The position numbers and the translations under genes are program-made. Under the pieces are notes generated by a model. It was not told where the DNA came from, searched no databases, and saw only the letters and a list, made by a program, of their open reading frames with translations. A stretch of DNA of 64,000 nucleotides from REEB481 sp964586595 (GTDB lineage Bacteria; Bacteroidota; Bacteroidia; NS11-12g; UBA955): NCBI GenBank assembly GCA_964586595.1, contig CAZPHB010000008.1, positions 51,922 through 115,921 on the forward strand. Reading direction: 5' to 3'. Numbering within the stretch: position 1 is the first letter of the stretch; each line of letters begins with the position of its first letter. Of this stretch, positions 51,668 through 60,055 are shown piece by piece.

Positions 51668-52348
51668 TTAGAAGCAGTAGGTAATCCAGAGGCGGCTGAT
51701 GATGGCCGGAGTAAGGGAAAAAGACTGATTCAGGTACGTGCTGGAAAACGTTTGAGATTCTTTCTTTGTCTGGAAGTTATAGCTGCTGTTTTCGAAGTTC
51801 GTACGGACTACCGAAGCATTCAGGGTGATGTTGTTGTCGAGGGAGAGTGCAACATGTTTTCCGGCTTGGTATTTAAAGCCGGCCAGGTATCCAATTCCGG
51901 GCGTGATGGTCAGACTTCCGTAGGCGCTGTTGTTTGCGGAGCTCATGGAAACCACCACATCCCGGTTTGCGCTGTAGTTCAGATTCAGACTCCAGAGTGT
52001 GCCGCGGTAAAAAGCAAAGTTCCCACCCATTTGACTGTAGCGTTCTTTGGCCACCTGAACACCTAAACGGGCATAGGCGTCAAATTCTTTTTGGTAAGCG
52101 GCGGGCGCACTTTCAAAACCCTGTTGCTGGCTGTACACCGGGGTATTGCTGTACGAAGGCATGCCGTTCAACTCAATCCTGCGCATGTGACCTTCCTGTT
52201 TGAGCGGTTTGCGGATGAGTAATTCAACCTGCCGGCTGAACAGCATATTGAGTCCGTTGATCCCTATTTCTTTGTTTTGGGTTTGAACCTGTGCCGATGC
52301 GGGCATAAGGCTGCCCAGGACCAATAAAATGTAGCAGAAGTACTTCAT
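51668..52348 (-). CDS. Small beta-barrel-like outer-membrane protein
   Basis: This 226-residue exported protein has a signal peptide (ends about residue 20, MPASAQ). The rest has alternating polar-hydrophobic strands rich in aromatic residues (LWSLNLNYSANRDVVVSMSS, IGYLAGFKYQAGKHVALSLD), and the chain ends in Phe (WITYCF), as in outer-membrane barrels. I recognise no specific family. It lies 48 bases downstream of the GH65 gene on the same strand and could be co-transcribed with it. Confidence 0.6.
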   Translation of the reverse strand: MKYFCYILLVLGSLMPASAQVQTQNKEIGINGLNMLFSRQVELLIRKPLKQEGHMRRIELNGMPSYSNTPVYSQQQGFESAPAAYQKEFDAYARLGVQVAKERYSQMGGNFAFYRGTLWSLNLNYSANRDVVVSMSSANNSAYGSLTITPGIGYLAGFKYQAGKHVALSLDNNITLNASVVRTNFENSSYNFQTKKESQTFSSTYLNQSFSLTPAIISRLWITYCF

Positions 52349-52396
52349 ATAGTAAAGGTTATTTACATGCAATATATAAAAGCATGTTGTGTTGGC

Positions 52397-54712
52397 TCAC
52401 TCGTTCAGGAAAACCAGTTCGCTGCCAGGTGCAAGTACCGTAGGGCCTTGTTGTTTAAAGGAGAGGTTAACTTCTTGAGAACCAAGGTGTTGGACGCGCG
52501 TTTCCCTTTTATCGAAAATTACTTTCACTGCCTGACCTAAGACCAGGAGGGAGAAAGTGCAATTGTTCCATTCTTTGGGCAGAGCGGGGCTGAGGTGCAA
52601 CACACCCTGACGAATACGCACGCCTGCAAAACCCTGCACAATGCTGAGGTAGCTTCCCGCCATGCTGGTGATGTGTAAACCATCTTCCGTGTCGTTGTTG
52701 TAGTTGTCCAGGTCAAGGCGTGCGGTGCGGAGGTACAGTTCATAGGCCTTTTCCCGGAAGCCCAGTTTGGAAGCCTGGATGCTGTGGATGCAGGGCGAAA
52801 GTGAACTTTCATGCACCGTCATGGGCTCATAAAAGTTAAAGTTGCGCTCCAGTTGTTCGGTGCTGAAATGATCTTCAAAAAAGTACATTCCTTGCAATAC
52901 ATCTGCTTGTTTGATGAAGCAAGAGCGAAGAATGCGGTCCCAGCTCCATCTTTGGTTCAGCGGCAGGTGTTTCTTGTCGAGGGCAGCAACCGGCATCAGT
53001 TCTTTGTCGAGGAACCCTTCATGCTGCACAAAAACGCCAAGTTTTGCATCTTCCGGAAGGAACATAGAAGCGGTTACCTCTTTCCAAAAAGTCAATTCTT
53101 TTTCGGGGTCAAGGCCTGTTTTACTGATGATGGATTTTCGGGCTTCCGGGTTGGAAGCGTCTAAAATAGCCAGACAACGCATGGTGAAATTCAGGCACCA
53201 AACGGCCAGGTAATTGGTGTACCAATTGTTGTTTACGTTGTTTTCGTATTCGTTGGGCCCGGTTACACCATGCATCACATAATGTTGCTTCTGGCTGCTC
53301 CAATGCACCCTTTGTGCCCAAAAGCGGGAGATGCCAATGAGTACCTCCAATCCGCCTTCTTCCAAAAAAGAGCGGTCGTCGGTATGTTCCATATAGGTAT
53401 GGATGGCCCAGGCCATGGCACCGTTGCGGTGGATTTCCTCGAAGGTGATTTCCCATTCGTTGTGGCATTCTTCGCCGTTCATCGTAACCATGGGGAAAAG
53501 TGCTGCTCCATGTTCGAAACCTAGTTTAGCGGCATTTTCGATGGCCTTTGGCAGTTGGCGGTAACGGTATTCCAGCAGCTGCCGACTGATGGACGCAGGC
53601 GCCGAGAGCAGGAAGAACGGAATGCAATATGCTTCTGTATCCCAATAGGTGCTTCCGCCATATTTTTCGCCCGTAAACCCTTTCGGCCCAATGTTCAGAC
53701 GGGCATCTGCACCGGTATATGTTTGATTGAGTTGGAAAATATTAAACCGCACTGCCTGCTGTGCCGGAACATCGCCTTCAATCATTACGTCGCTGCGTTC
53801 CCAAATGCCGGCCCAAGCCTGTTCCTGGTCTTTTTTATGTTGTTCGAAAGAAGAGGACCCGAGCGACTGCAGCATGTTCATTGCAGTTTGCGCGGTATCG
53901 GCTTCGGGGTATCGGAAGTTGCTGCACAGGACAGTGAATTTTTCCAGATGCAGTGTATCGCCGGCCTGAACCTGAGCGGTAAACGTATGTTCGACAAAGG
54001 CATCACTGCAACTGCCCACGCCCACTAAAGCATGTCCGTTGAGCGAGCATCGGTTGCGCGTTGCGGTACTGAGCACCCAACCCAGTTTGCGGGTGCGCAT
54101 GCTCAGGATGCTGTGTTCGTTGAATATCTGAGCGCCGTTGGGCAGGGGTTCCCAGAACAGCTCATCGTAATTGCTGTCTTTGTTGCGCACGGCGCCGTCA
54201 TTATACAGTTGCACCCTGATACCGGCATTGAAGTTCAGCGCTTTCACTGAGTATTCCATTGCGGCAAAATCCGGATGCTTCATGCTGTAGAAGCGGGTCG
54301 TTTGTACCTCAATACTTTTCCCTTGCGGAGAAGTGGCTGTGAAGCTGCGCAGCAGCAATCCGCGTTTCATATCCAGTTCCCGTCGGAACTTTTCAGTTTT
54401 CCAAACGTTCAGGTCCAGCACTTCACCATCTATTTCAATAGAAAGACCAATCCAGTTGGTGCTGTTGAGCACCTTGGCAAAGTATTCAGGGTAGCCGTTT
54501 TTCCACCATCCTACGCGTGTTTTATCGGGGTAGTAAACACCGCCGATGTAGCTACCCTGCAGGGTTTTGCCTGTATAGTTTTCTTCGAAGTTGGCTCTTT
54601 GTCCCATGAAGCCATTACCTATGCTGCATACGCTTTCGGCAACTTCATGCATGGCCGGGTCGAAACCCACTTCAACAATGCTCCATGGATCGTGCTTAAA
54701 GTATTGAATCAT
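52397..54712 (-). CDS. Glycoside hydrolase family 65 disaccharide phosphorylase
   Basis: This 771-residue enzyme shows the GH65 order. An N-terminal beta-sandwich begins HEVAESVCSIGNGFMGQRAN, and the (alpha/alpha)6 core has GPNEYENNVNNNWYTNYLAV. The catalytic acid is Glu488 in NEY. A TEDGLHITSMAG segment near the C-terminus is also typical. Family members split maltose, trehalose, kojibiose or nigerose with phosphate to glucose and beta-glucose 1-phosphate. The two neighbouring genes handle exactly those products. The substrate disaccharide cannot be told from sequence alone. There is no signal peptide. Confidence 0.92.
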   Translation of the reverse strand: MIQYFKHDPWSIVEVGFDPAMHEVAESVCSIGNGFMGQRANFEENYTGKTLQGSYIGGVYYPDKTRVGWWKNGYPEYFAKVLNSTNWIGLSIEIDGEVLDLNVWKTEKFRRELDMKRGLLLRSFTATSPQGKSIEVQTTRFYSMKHPDFAAMEYSVKALNFNAGIRVQLYNDGAVRNKDSNYDELFWEPLPNGAQIFNEHSILSMRTRKLGWVLSTATRNRCSLNGHALVGVGSCSDAFVEHTFTAQVQAGDTLHLEKFTVLCSNFRYPEADTAQTAMNMLQSLGSSSFEQHKKDQEQAWAGIWERSDVMIEGDVPAQQAVRFNIFQLNQTYTGADARLNIGPKGFTGEKYGGSTYWDTEAYCIPFFLLSAPASISRQLLEYRYRQLPKAIENAAKLGFEHGAALFPMVTMNGEECHNEWEITFEEIHRNGAMAWAIHTYMEHTDDRSFLEEGGLEVLIGISRFWAQRVHWSSQKQHYVMHGVTGPNEYENNVNNNWYTNYLAVWCLNFTMRCLAILDASNPEARKSIISKTGLDPEKELTFWKEVTASMFLPEDAKLGVFVQHEGFLDKELMPVAALDKKHLPLNQRWSWDRILRSCFIKQADVLQGMYFFEDHFSTEQLERNFNFYEPMTVHESSLSPCIHSIQASKLGFREKAYELYLRTARLDLDNYNNDTEDGLHITSMAGSYLSIVQGFAGVRIRQGVLHLSPALPKEWNNCTFSLLVLGQAVKVIFDKRETRVQHLGSQEVNLSFKQQGPTVLAPGSELVFLNE

Positions 54713-54733
54713 GACGCGGGGAATGCTTAAGAA

Positions 54734-55369
54734 TTAATGATGCGGTACGAAAGAAGCCAGCGACGGAATCACCACTGAAGCTTCTTTAAGCGATGTGGGG
54801 TTCCCGATGCCAATGGCTCTGCAGCCGGCAGCAATGGCGGCCTTCACTCCAGAGGGAGCGTCTTCAAATACAATGCATTCTTCCGGCTGAAGATGCAGCA
54901 TTGCGGCGGCTTTCAGGAAGGTTTCCGGATGTGGCTTTCCGTTGGTTACGATGCTGCCGTCCACAATAACGTCAAACATGTGCGCAATATCCAATTTTTC
55001 CAATACCAGCCTGGCGTTTTTACTGGCTGAGCCGAGGGCCAATTGAATATTGTGTGCTTTGGCGTTGTTAAGAAAATCAAGGGTTCCGGGGAATAGGTGC
55101 GCAGGGCTCATTTTGGCAACCATTTCCAGATACCATTGATTTTTTCGCTCCATGTCGCGCTCTAGGGTAGCCTGGTCCGGGGCAATTCCTGCCTTGTTGA
55201 GGATGTAACGCAACGACGCCTCGCGGTCCACGCCTTTCAGTTGATCATGGTCATGTTGGTCGAGGCTGATGCCGTATTCTTCAGCCAACCTGCTCCAGGC
55301 TTTGAAATGAAACACTGCGGTATCACAAATCACCCCGTCTAAATCCAGGATGTATCCCTTAACGCTCAT
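54734..55369 (-). CDS. pgmB: Beta-phosphoglucomutase (HAD superfamily)
   Basis: This 211-residue HAD enzyme has the nucleophile Asp9 in YILDLDGVICDT (DxD), the cap region ending SASKNARLVLEK, and FEDAPSGVKAA for the metal site. It interconverts beta-glucose 1-phosphate and glucose 6-phosphate. It begins nine bases after the kinase gene and ends 21 bases before the GH65 gene, which makes a phosphorolysis operon. Confidence 0.92.
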   Translation of the reverse strand: MSVKGYILDLDGVICDTAVFHFKAWSRLAEEYGISLDQHDHDQLKGVDREASLRYILNKAGIAPDQATLERDMERKNQWYLEMVAKMSPAHLFPGTLDFLNNAKAHNIQLALGSASKNARLVLEKLDIAHMFDVIVDGSIVTNGKPHPETFLKAAAMLHLQPEECIVFEDAPSGVKAAIAAGCRAIGIGNPTSLKEASVVIPSLASFVPHH

Positions 55370-55378
55370 AAATGGAGT

Positions 55379-56239
55379 TTAAATGCTCAGGCTTCCTGAA
55401 TGTTTCAGGTGGTATTGTACCAGGTTTTTCACCGGTTCACGGGTGATCACACCTACCTGGAGGCGATGGATTTTGCACGCTTCGCGGAGCAGATCTGAGA
55501 AGTGATAGGCCACAGAACCTACAAAATGCACCGGTACATCCTGGTGGTTCTCATATTTCCAGATGTGGATGTTGATGAATTTACTAAAGCCATTGTACAT
55601 AAAATCCCGAACCCATGTGCTTTGGCTTCTGCTGCTGAGAAAGCGCATGAACGAAGCCAGATAAACATTGGCATTGGGTAAATTGTACACATGTTCAAAG
55701 ATTCCTTCTTTCGTAAGACCATATTCTTCAATCAAGCCACGATGGATATCCTCGGGTAGTTCTTTATAGAGGAACAGGCGCAGGAGTTCTTTGCCGTACC
55801 AGGTTCCTCCGGCCTCATCACCCAAAACGTATCCGAGCGCAGGCACTTTTTCATGAATTGATGTTCCGTCGAAATAGCAGCTGTTGGAGCCTGTGCCAAG
55901 AATACAGGCAATACCCGGTTCTGTTCCACAAGTGGCATAAACAGCACCGGTTAGGTCGTGGTCAACAGTTATGGTTGCGGAAGGGAATACTTCCCGAAGC
56001 GCGGCAACAAGCACCTCGTTTCGTTCCGGACTGCTGCATCCTGCGCCGTAGAAATACACCTCGCGAACCTGTCCGGCGTGTGCGAACAGTTCACTGTTAT
56101 TCCTTATTTCAGAGGCAATAAGTTCGGTACTGTGAAAAAATGGGTTAAAACCCATGGTATGGAACTGTTGCTCTTCGCCTGTGGGGTTTACCAAAACCCA
56201 ATCGCACTTGGTGCTTCCGCTGTCTGCTATCAGTAACAT
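55379..56239 (-). CDS. BadF/BadG-type sugar kinase (N-acetylglucosamine kinase-like)
   Basis: This 286-residue ASKHA-fold kinase has the phosphate-1 motif IADSGSTKCDW, VDHDLTGAVYAT for phosphate 2, and ACILGTGSNSCYFDG for the adenosine region. It resembles the GlcNAc/glucosamine kinase-like branch that often serves as a glucokinase in Bacteroidota. In this operon it would phosphorylate the free glucose released by the GH65 phosphorylase. ATG 56239 was preferred over longer starts to 56284, which run into a promoter and operator. It is the first gene of the operon. Confidence 0.85.
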   Translation of the reverse strand: MLLIADSGSTKCDWVLVNPTGEEQQFHTMGFNPFFHSTELIASEIRNNSELFAHAGQVREVYFYGAGCSSPERNEVLVAALREVFPSATITVDHDLTGAVYATCGTEPGIACILGTGSNSCYFDGTSIHEKVPALGYVLGDEAGGTWYGKELLRLFLYKELPEDIHRGLIEEYGLTKEGIFEHVYNLPNANVYLASFMRFLSSRSQSTWVRDFMYNGFSKFINIHIWKYENHQDVPVHFVGSVAYHFSDLLREACKIHRLQVGVITREPVKNLVQYHLKHSGSLSI

Positions 56240-56256
56240 GAGGAATAATTGGTGGG

Positions 56257-56263
56257 CAAGATA
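56257..56263 (-). promoter_or_regulatory. -7-like element TATCTTG of the kinase-pgmB-GH65 operon
   Basis: Minus-strand TATCTTGC is a -7 variant 17 bases before ATG 56239. The palindromic operator at 56273-56295 covers the stretch just upstream of it. Confidence 0.4.
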
Positions 56264-56272
56264 ATACATTTT

Positions 56273-56295
56273 CTTAGTGTACAAATGACACTAAG
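56273..56295. promoter_or_regulatory. Candidate NrtR/AraR-type operator CTTAGTGT-N7-ACACTAAG
   Basis: A perfect 8-bp inverted repeat with a 7-base spacer lies between the kinase gene and the divergent nudix-HTH regulator. It contains GT-N7-AC, the spacing I know from NrtR-family operators. It lies about ten bases upstream of the -7-like element of the sugar operon, so binding should block transcription. Confidence 0.75.
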
Positions 56296-56358
56296 TTGAA
56301 ATTTATTATTTCAGTGTGCGGGGAAAAATCGTTGAAATGCAGATGTGCGTCGGAGGTT

Positions 56359-56365
56359 TATTTTG
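56359..56365 (+). promoter_or_regulatory. -7-like element TATTTTG ahead of the nudix regulator gene
   Basis: TATTTTGC is a variant with one T less than TAnnTTTGC. It ends 10 bases before ATG 56376. TTG at 56332-56334 lies 24 bases upstream. Confidence 0.4.
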
Positions 56366-56375
56366 CGCATTGAAG

Positions 56376-57146
56376 ATGTCTGGAAATAAGAATCTTAATC
56401 CACATGTTTCTGTGGATTGTGTGATCTTCGGGTACGCGGAGCAGCAGTTAAAACTGCTGCTCATCCGCCGTTCCCTGCCAGCGGCGGAACAAGATGCCGA
56501 TCGTTTCCTCGCATTGCCCGGTGATTTGGTATTGGAAGATGAAGATTTAGACCAGGCAGCCAAGCGGGTGTTGAAGGAGCTCACCGGTCTTGACAATGTT
56601 TTCTTGGAGCAGTTCGAAGCTTTCGGCGCACCGGAGCGGGTGAAGAAAGAAAAAGACAAGCAATGGCTGCGTTCGGTACGCGAAAATCCGGAGGCACGGG
56701 TAATCACCGTAGCGTATTTCAGCCTGATTGATGCTGCGGCTTGCAGGTTACAGCCTGGATCATTCAGTGCACAAGCCGTTTGGATTCCCATCAGTGAAGT
56801 TCCTGAACTGGCCTTCGACCACAACGAGATTTTCGAACATGCCCTTGATGAACTCAAGCGGAAAATACAGCTGCGGCCCATCGGTTTCGAGCTCCTTCCC
56901 GAGAAGTTTACCTTAAGCGAACTCCAAAATCTTTATGAGGCAATATTGGGCAGGGAGCTGGACAAGCGCAATTTCAGAAGGAAGCTGCTGCGCAGTGGAT
57001 TTTTGAAGGCCCTTGAGGAAAAGCAGCAGGGTGTGGCAAATAAACCCGCCCAATTTTACCGGTTGAACCGCGAGAAATACGATTCCTTAGGCACTTCCTA
57101 TGTGAATTTACGACTCGATGGTGACGACGATTATTTCCTTAATTGA
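56376..57146 (+). CDS. Nudix-domain transcriptional regulator, NrtR/AraR type
   Basis: This 256-residue protein has an N-terminal nudix fold (residues about 10-145) and a C-terminal winged-helix domain (FTLSELQNLYEAILGRELDK, KRNFRRKLLRSGFL). The nudix box region LPGDLVLEDEDLDQAAKRVL lacks the REUxEE catalytic pattern, so the domain probably senses a ligand and does not hydrolyse one. In Bacteroidota the NrtR/AraR group includes sugar-pathway repressors. It is divergent from the kinase-pgmB-GH65 operon, and a matching palindrome lies between them. The ligand is unknown. ATG 56376 fits the -7-like element 10 bases upstream. Confidence 0.88.
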   Translation: MSGNKNLNPHVSVDCVIFGYAEQQLKLLLIRRSLPAAEQDADRFLALPGDLVLEDEDLDQAAKRVLKELTGLDNVFLEQFEAFGAPERVKKEKDKQWLRSVRENPEARVITVAYFSLIDAAACRLQPGSFSAQAVWIPISEVPELAFDHNEIFEHALDELKRKIQLRPIGFELLPEKFTLSELQNLYEAILGRELDKRNFRRKLLRSGFLKALEEKQQGVANKPAQFYRLNREKYDSLGTSYVNLRLDGDDDYFLN

Positions 57147-57190
57147 CAAAGATCCTGAGGTCTAAGCCCTCGGACTTCCGGGGCTGCAGC

Positions 57191-57198
57191 TACCTTGC
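57191..57198 (+). promoter_or_regulatory. -7-like element TACCTTGC ahead of the lipocalin gene
   Basis: TACCTTGC is a one-T-shorter variant of TAnnTTTGC, four bases before ATG 57203. It supports this ATG over in-frame codons from 57143. Confidence 0.35.
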
Positions 57199-57202
57199 AG
57201 GT

Positions 57203-57727
57203 ATGAAAATATTGTTGGCCTTTGGGTTTGCCGCGCTGCTGGTGGTGTTGTGGGTTGCCTGTCGCCCGGCCAAAAACCTCCCGGTGGTAAAAGTAGATTT
57301 GAAAAAGTATCAAGGCAGGTGGTATGAGATTTCGAGCATTCCCTTGCGCTTTTCCAGAAACTGTGCCTGCACCTTCGCCGAATACGCGGCCGATGAACAT
57401 GGATATGTACGTGTGTACAATCAATGCCTGAATACCAAATCAAACAGCATCGACAGCATACGTGGGAAGGCTTTTCCGGTCAAAAACAGCGGAAACGGCA
57501 AACTGCGCGTGCAGTTTTTCTGGCCTTTTCGCGGCGACTACTACATCATTGACCTGGACAGCAACTACAGGCACGCCATGGTAGGTTCCCCCAACCGCAG
57601 CACCTTATGGATTTTGTGCAGGGAGCGCACCATGGATGAAGCCACCTATCAGCAGCTGCTGCAGAAAGCCACTGCACTTGGCTTTGATGTGGGCCGCCTG
57701 AAGAAAACCAGGCAAGATTGCCCTTGA
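57203..57727 (+). CDS. blc: Bacterial lipocalin (Blc-like lipoprotein)
   Basis: This 174-residue protein has a hydrophobic leader with lipobox-like WVAC (Cys at about residue 20). The lipocalin signature is KYQGRWYEISSIP (GxW) with VRVYNQCLN, and a C-terminal LWILCRERTMDEATYQQLL follows. This is the Blc/apolipoprotein D group, which binds lysolipids or other hydrophobic ligands in the outer membrane. It starts 56 bases after the regulator gene and is followed by a strong terminator. Confidence 0.9.
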   Translation: MKILLAFGFAALLVVLWVACRPAKNLPVVKVDLKKYQGRWYEISSIPLRFSRNCACTFAEYAADEHGYVRVYNQCLNTKSNSIDSIRGKAFPVKNSGNGKLRVQFFWPFRGDYYIIDLDSNYRHAMVGSPNRSTLWILCRERTMDEATYQQLLQKATALGFDVGRLKKTRQDCP

Positions 57728-57765
57728 TACTTCCCCAAGCACATCCCGGGTGCATTGAAGCATAA

Positions 57766-57799
57766 AAAAACCCGAGGGATTGAAATCCCCCGGGTTTTT
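57766..57799. terminator. Bidirectional terminator between the lipocalin and S46 peptidase genes
   Basis: A 14-bp stem (AAAAACCCGAGGGA with TCCCCCGGGTTTTT, one A-C mismatch) encloses a 6-base loop, with A- and T-tracts on either side. It lies between two convergent genes. Confidence 0.88.
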
Positions 57800-57818
57800 A
57801 TCATTTCGCGGCTGAACC

Positions 57819-59990
57819 TCAGCGCACAATTTTCATTTCATTGAGCAGGTGTGAGGCACCGCCAAACTTGTCCATGATGAACAGCGTGTAGCGCACATCC
57901 AAAGAGATGGTACGCTGCAGGTCGGGTTCAAAGGCGAAGTCGGAAGAGATGGCCTCCCAGTTGCCGTCGAAGGCGGTACCAATCAGGTGGCCTTCAGCGT
58001 TCAGCACGGGGCTGCCGCTGTTGCCACCGGTGATGTCGTGGTTGGTCAGGAAGCAAACAGGCAGGTTTCCTTCTTCGTTGGCATAAGTACCAAAATCTTT
58101 GTTGCGCAGCATGTCAATCAGCTTCTTAGGTGCATCGAATTCGACATCACCCGGAGTGTATTTCTCCAGTACCCCTTTCTGCGTGGTGATTTCGTTGTAA
58201 TGAACGGCATCGCGCGCATCGTAGCTCAGCACAGAACCGTAGGTGAGGCGCATCGAAGCATTGGCATCGGGCGTAATCAGTTTGCCGTCGCGGTTCATTT
58301 CCAGCATGGCGCTTTGGAACAAGCGGTTGGCGCGTGCCAGCTTGGTATTGATGTCCATCATCATGGGCTGCAGCTCGGCATTCTTCTTCATAAAGGCCTT
58401 CCAGATGAGCATCACCGGATCTTTGCTGATGGAAGCCGATGGTTTGGCAAGGAATGCTTTGAGTCTGCCTGCATCGGTAAAGATGGAACGCTTGAACACA
58501 TCTGCGGCCAGTGCTTTATAGTCGTTTTTGTATTTCGCAATCCAGTTGCGGAACTCCAATGGTTGTAAGGTAGGATCAAGGCCTTCGTAAACCATCTTCA
58601 TCATCGCTGCGAGCACATTTTGTTCTATGGGCGCATAAAACTCCCTGTAGGTTTCATCCACGGTGCCAAGCATTTTCTCGGCCATGGATTTGGCGTCGGC
58701 CTGTTTGGCTTTGTCGTTCAGCATGTCGGCCAATTCGGTATAAGAAGCCGCTACAGCAAAAGGCTGGCAGTTGAATACGGCTTCACCCAGATACAAACCG
58801 AACATGCCGTACTGGTTCATGCCCTGATAAGCTTCATCATACAAGCCCATCACTTCGCCATAGGTGCCTTTGCGCACTTCTTCGCCATTCATCCAGGCTT
58901 CAAAAGCACGCTCTTCACTCTTTCGACGGTCGTAAATGTTCAGCTTTTTCAGTCCATCGCGTTCGCCCATGAACTTCTTCCAATAGTTGCTCAGTCCGGC
59001 GTATTTATCGGCATACATCAACTTGATGGCCGGATCTTTAAACATGTATTCTTCGTACAGGTCCAGGATGCTTCTGCGCACATCTACACGAGCAGGACGG
59101 TCTTTCTCGCTGAAGTAGCGGATGCCTTCGCTGTAGGTATAACGTGAAGTTCTGCCCGGATAGCCCATGATCATGGAGAAATCGCCCTGCTTGATTCCTT
59201 TCAGCGAAATAGGGAAGAAGTGCTTGGGCGCGTAAGGCTTGTTGGCGGCATTGTATTCAGCAGGCTTGTTGTCGGCACCCACATAAATACGGAACATGCT
59301 GAAATCAGCGGTATGGCGTGGCCACATCCAGTTGTCGGTTTCACCACCAAATTTTCCGATGTTCTGCGGAGGGGTTCCAACCAGACGGATGTCTTTATAC
59401 ACCATGTAATACATGGCCAGGTAGCGGTTTCCATTGTAGAAGGGAACCAGTTCCACCTTGTATTCATTTCCTTGTTCTTTCGCGCTTTCACTGAGTTTCT
59501 TGGTGATTTTGTCCACCGCTTCTTTCACAGCCTTGTTGCGTTCCGCTTCAGGTCCATTGATGGCGATGCCGTCCAGCACCATATCGCTCACATCTTCCAC
59601 CTTCGCCAGCAAGGCAATATGGAAGTTGGCGGGGCGTTCCTGGCTTTGGTCTTTGGCCCAGAAACCATTTTCGAGGATGTTGTCGGCGGTGGTGCTCAGC
59701 TCCTGAATGGCGCCGAAGCCACAGTGGTGGTTGGTGAGGAACAGGCCTTGTTCGCTGATGATTTCACCGGAACAGAACATCCTGCCTTGTTTGGTGGTGA
59801 GCCTTACCACCGCGTCTTTCAGGCAGCTTTTGTTGATGCTGTAAATGTCTTCAGCCGTTAATTTCAGGCCTTTGGCCTGCATGGCGTCCTGCAGTTTGGC
59901 CAGCATGGTCAGCGGCCACATGCCTTCGTCGGCGCGCAGCTGCATGCCTGCAAAGGCGCCCAGGATCAGGGAAAGTATGAGTTTTTTCAT
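57819..59990 (-). CDS. S46 dipeptidyl-peptidase, DPP7-like
   Basis: This 723-residue exported peptidase has a signal peptide (MKKLILSLILGAFAGMQLRA). The catalytic His is in TNHHCGFGAIQ and the Ser in GGNSGSPVLN. Eighteen residues after that Ser is Gly (AFDGNWE). In DPP7 this position is Gly and selects hydrophobic P1 residues, whereas DPP11 has Arg and prefers acidic P1. The start was set at ATG 59990; GATATTTG, one mismatch from the -7 consensus, lies 22 bases upstream (60013-60020). It would release dipeptides in the periplasm. Confidence 0.95.
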   Translation of the reverse strand: MKKLILSLILGAFAGMQLRADEGMWPLTMLAKLQDAMQAKGLKLTAEDIYSINKSCLKDAVVRLTTKQGRMFCSGEIISEQGLFLTNHHCGFGAIQELSTTADNILENGFWAKDQSQERPANFHIALLAKVEDVSDMVLDGIAINGPEAERNKAVKEAVDKITKKLSESAKEQGNEYKVELVPFYNGNRYLAMYYMVYKDIRLVGTPPQNIGKFGGETDNWMWPRHTADFSMFRIYVGADNKPAEYNAANKPYAPKHFFPISLKGIKQGDFSMIMGYPGRTSRYTYSEGIRYFSEKDRPARVDVRRSILDLYEEYMFKDPAIKLMYADKYAGLSNYWKKFMGERDGLKKLNIYDRRKSEERAFEAWMNGEEVRKGTYGEVMGLYDEAYQGMNQYGMFGLYLGEAVFNCQPFAVAASYTELADMLNDKAKQADAKSMAEKMLGTVDETYREFYAPIEQNVLAAMMKMVYEGLDPTLQPLEFRNWIAKYKNDYKALAADVFKRSIFTDAGRLKAFLAKPSASISKDPVMLIWKAFMKKNAELQPMMMDINTKLARANRLFQSAMLEMNRDGKLITPDANASMRLTYGSVLSYDARDAVHYNEITTQKGVLEKYTPGDVEFDAPKKLIDMLRNKDFGTYANEEGNLPVCFLTNHDITGGNSGSPVLNAEGHLIGTAFDGNWEAISSDFAFEPDLQRTISLDVRYTLFIMDKFGGASHLLNEMKIVR

Positions 59991-60055
59991 GATTGCTTGG
60001 GGAAACAACGGGCAAATATCCATTTTTCCGGCTTCATTTCCGGTGATGCGCGGCA

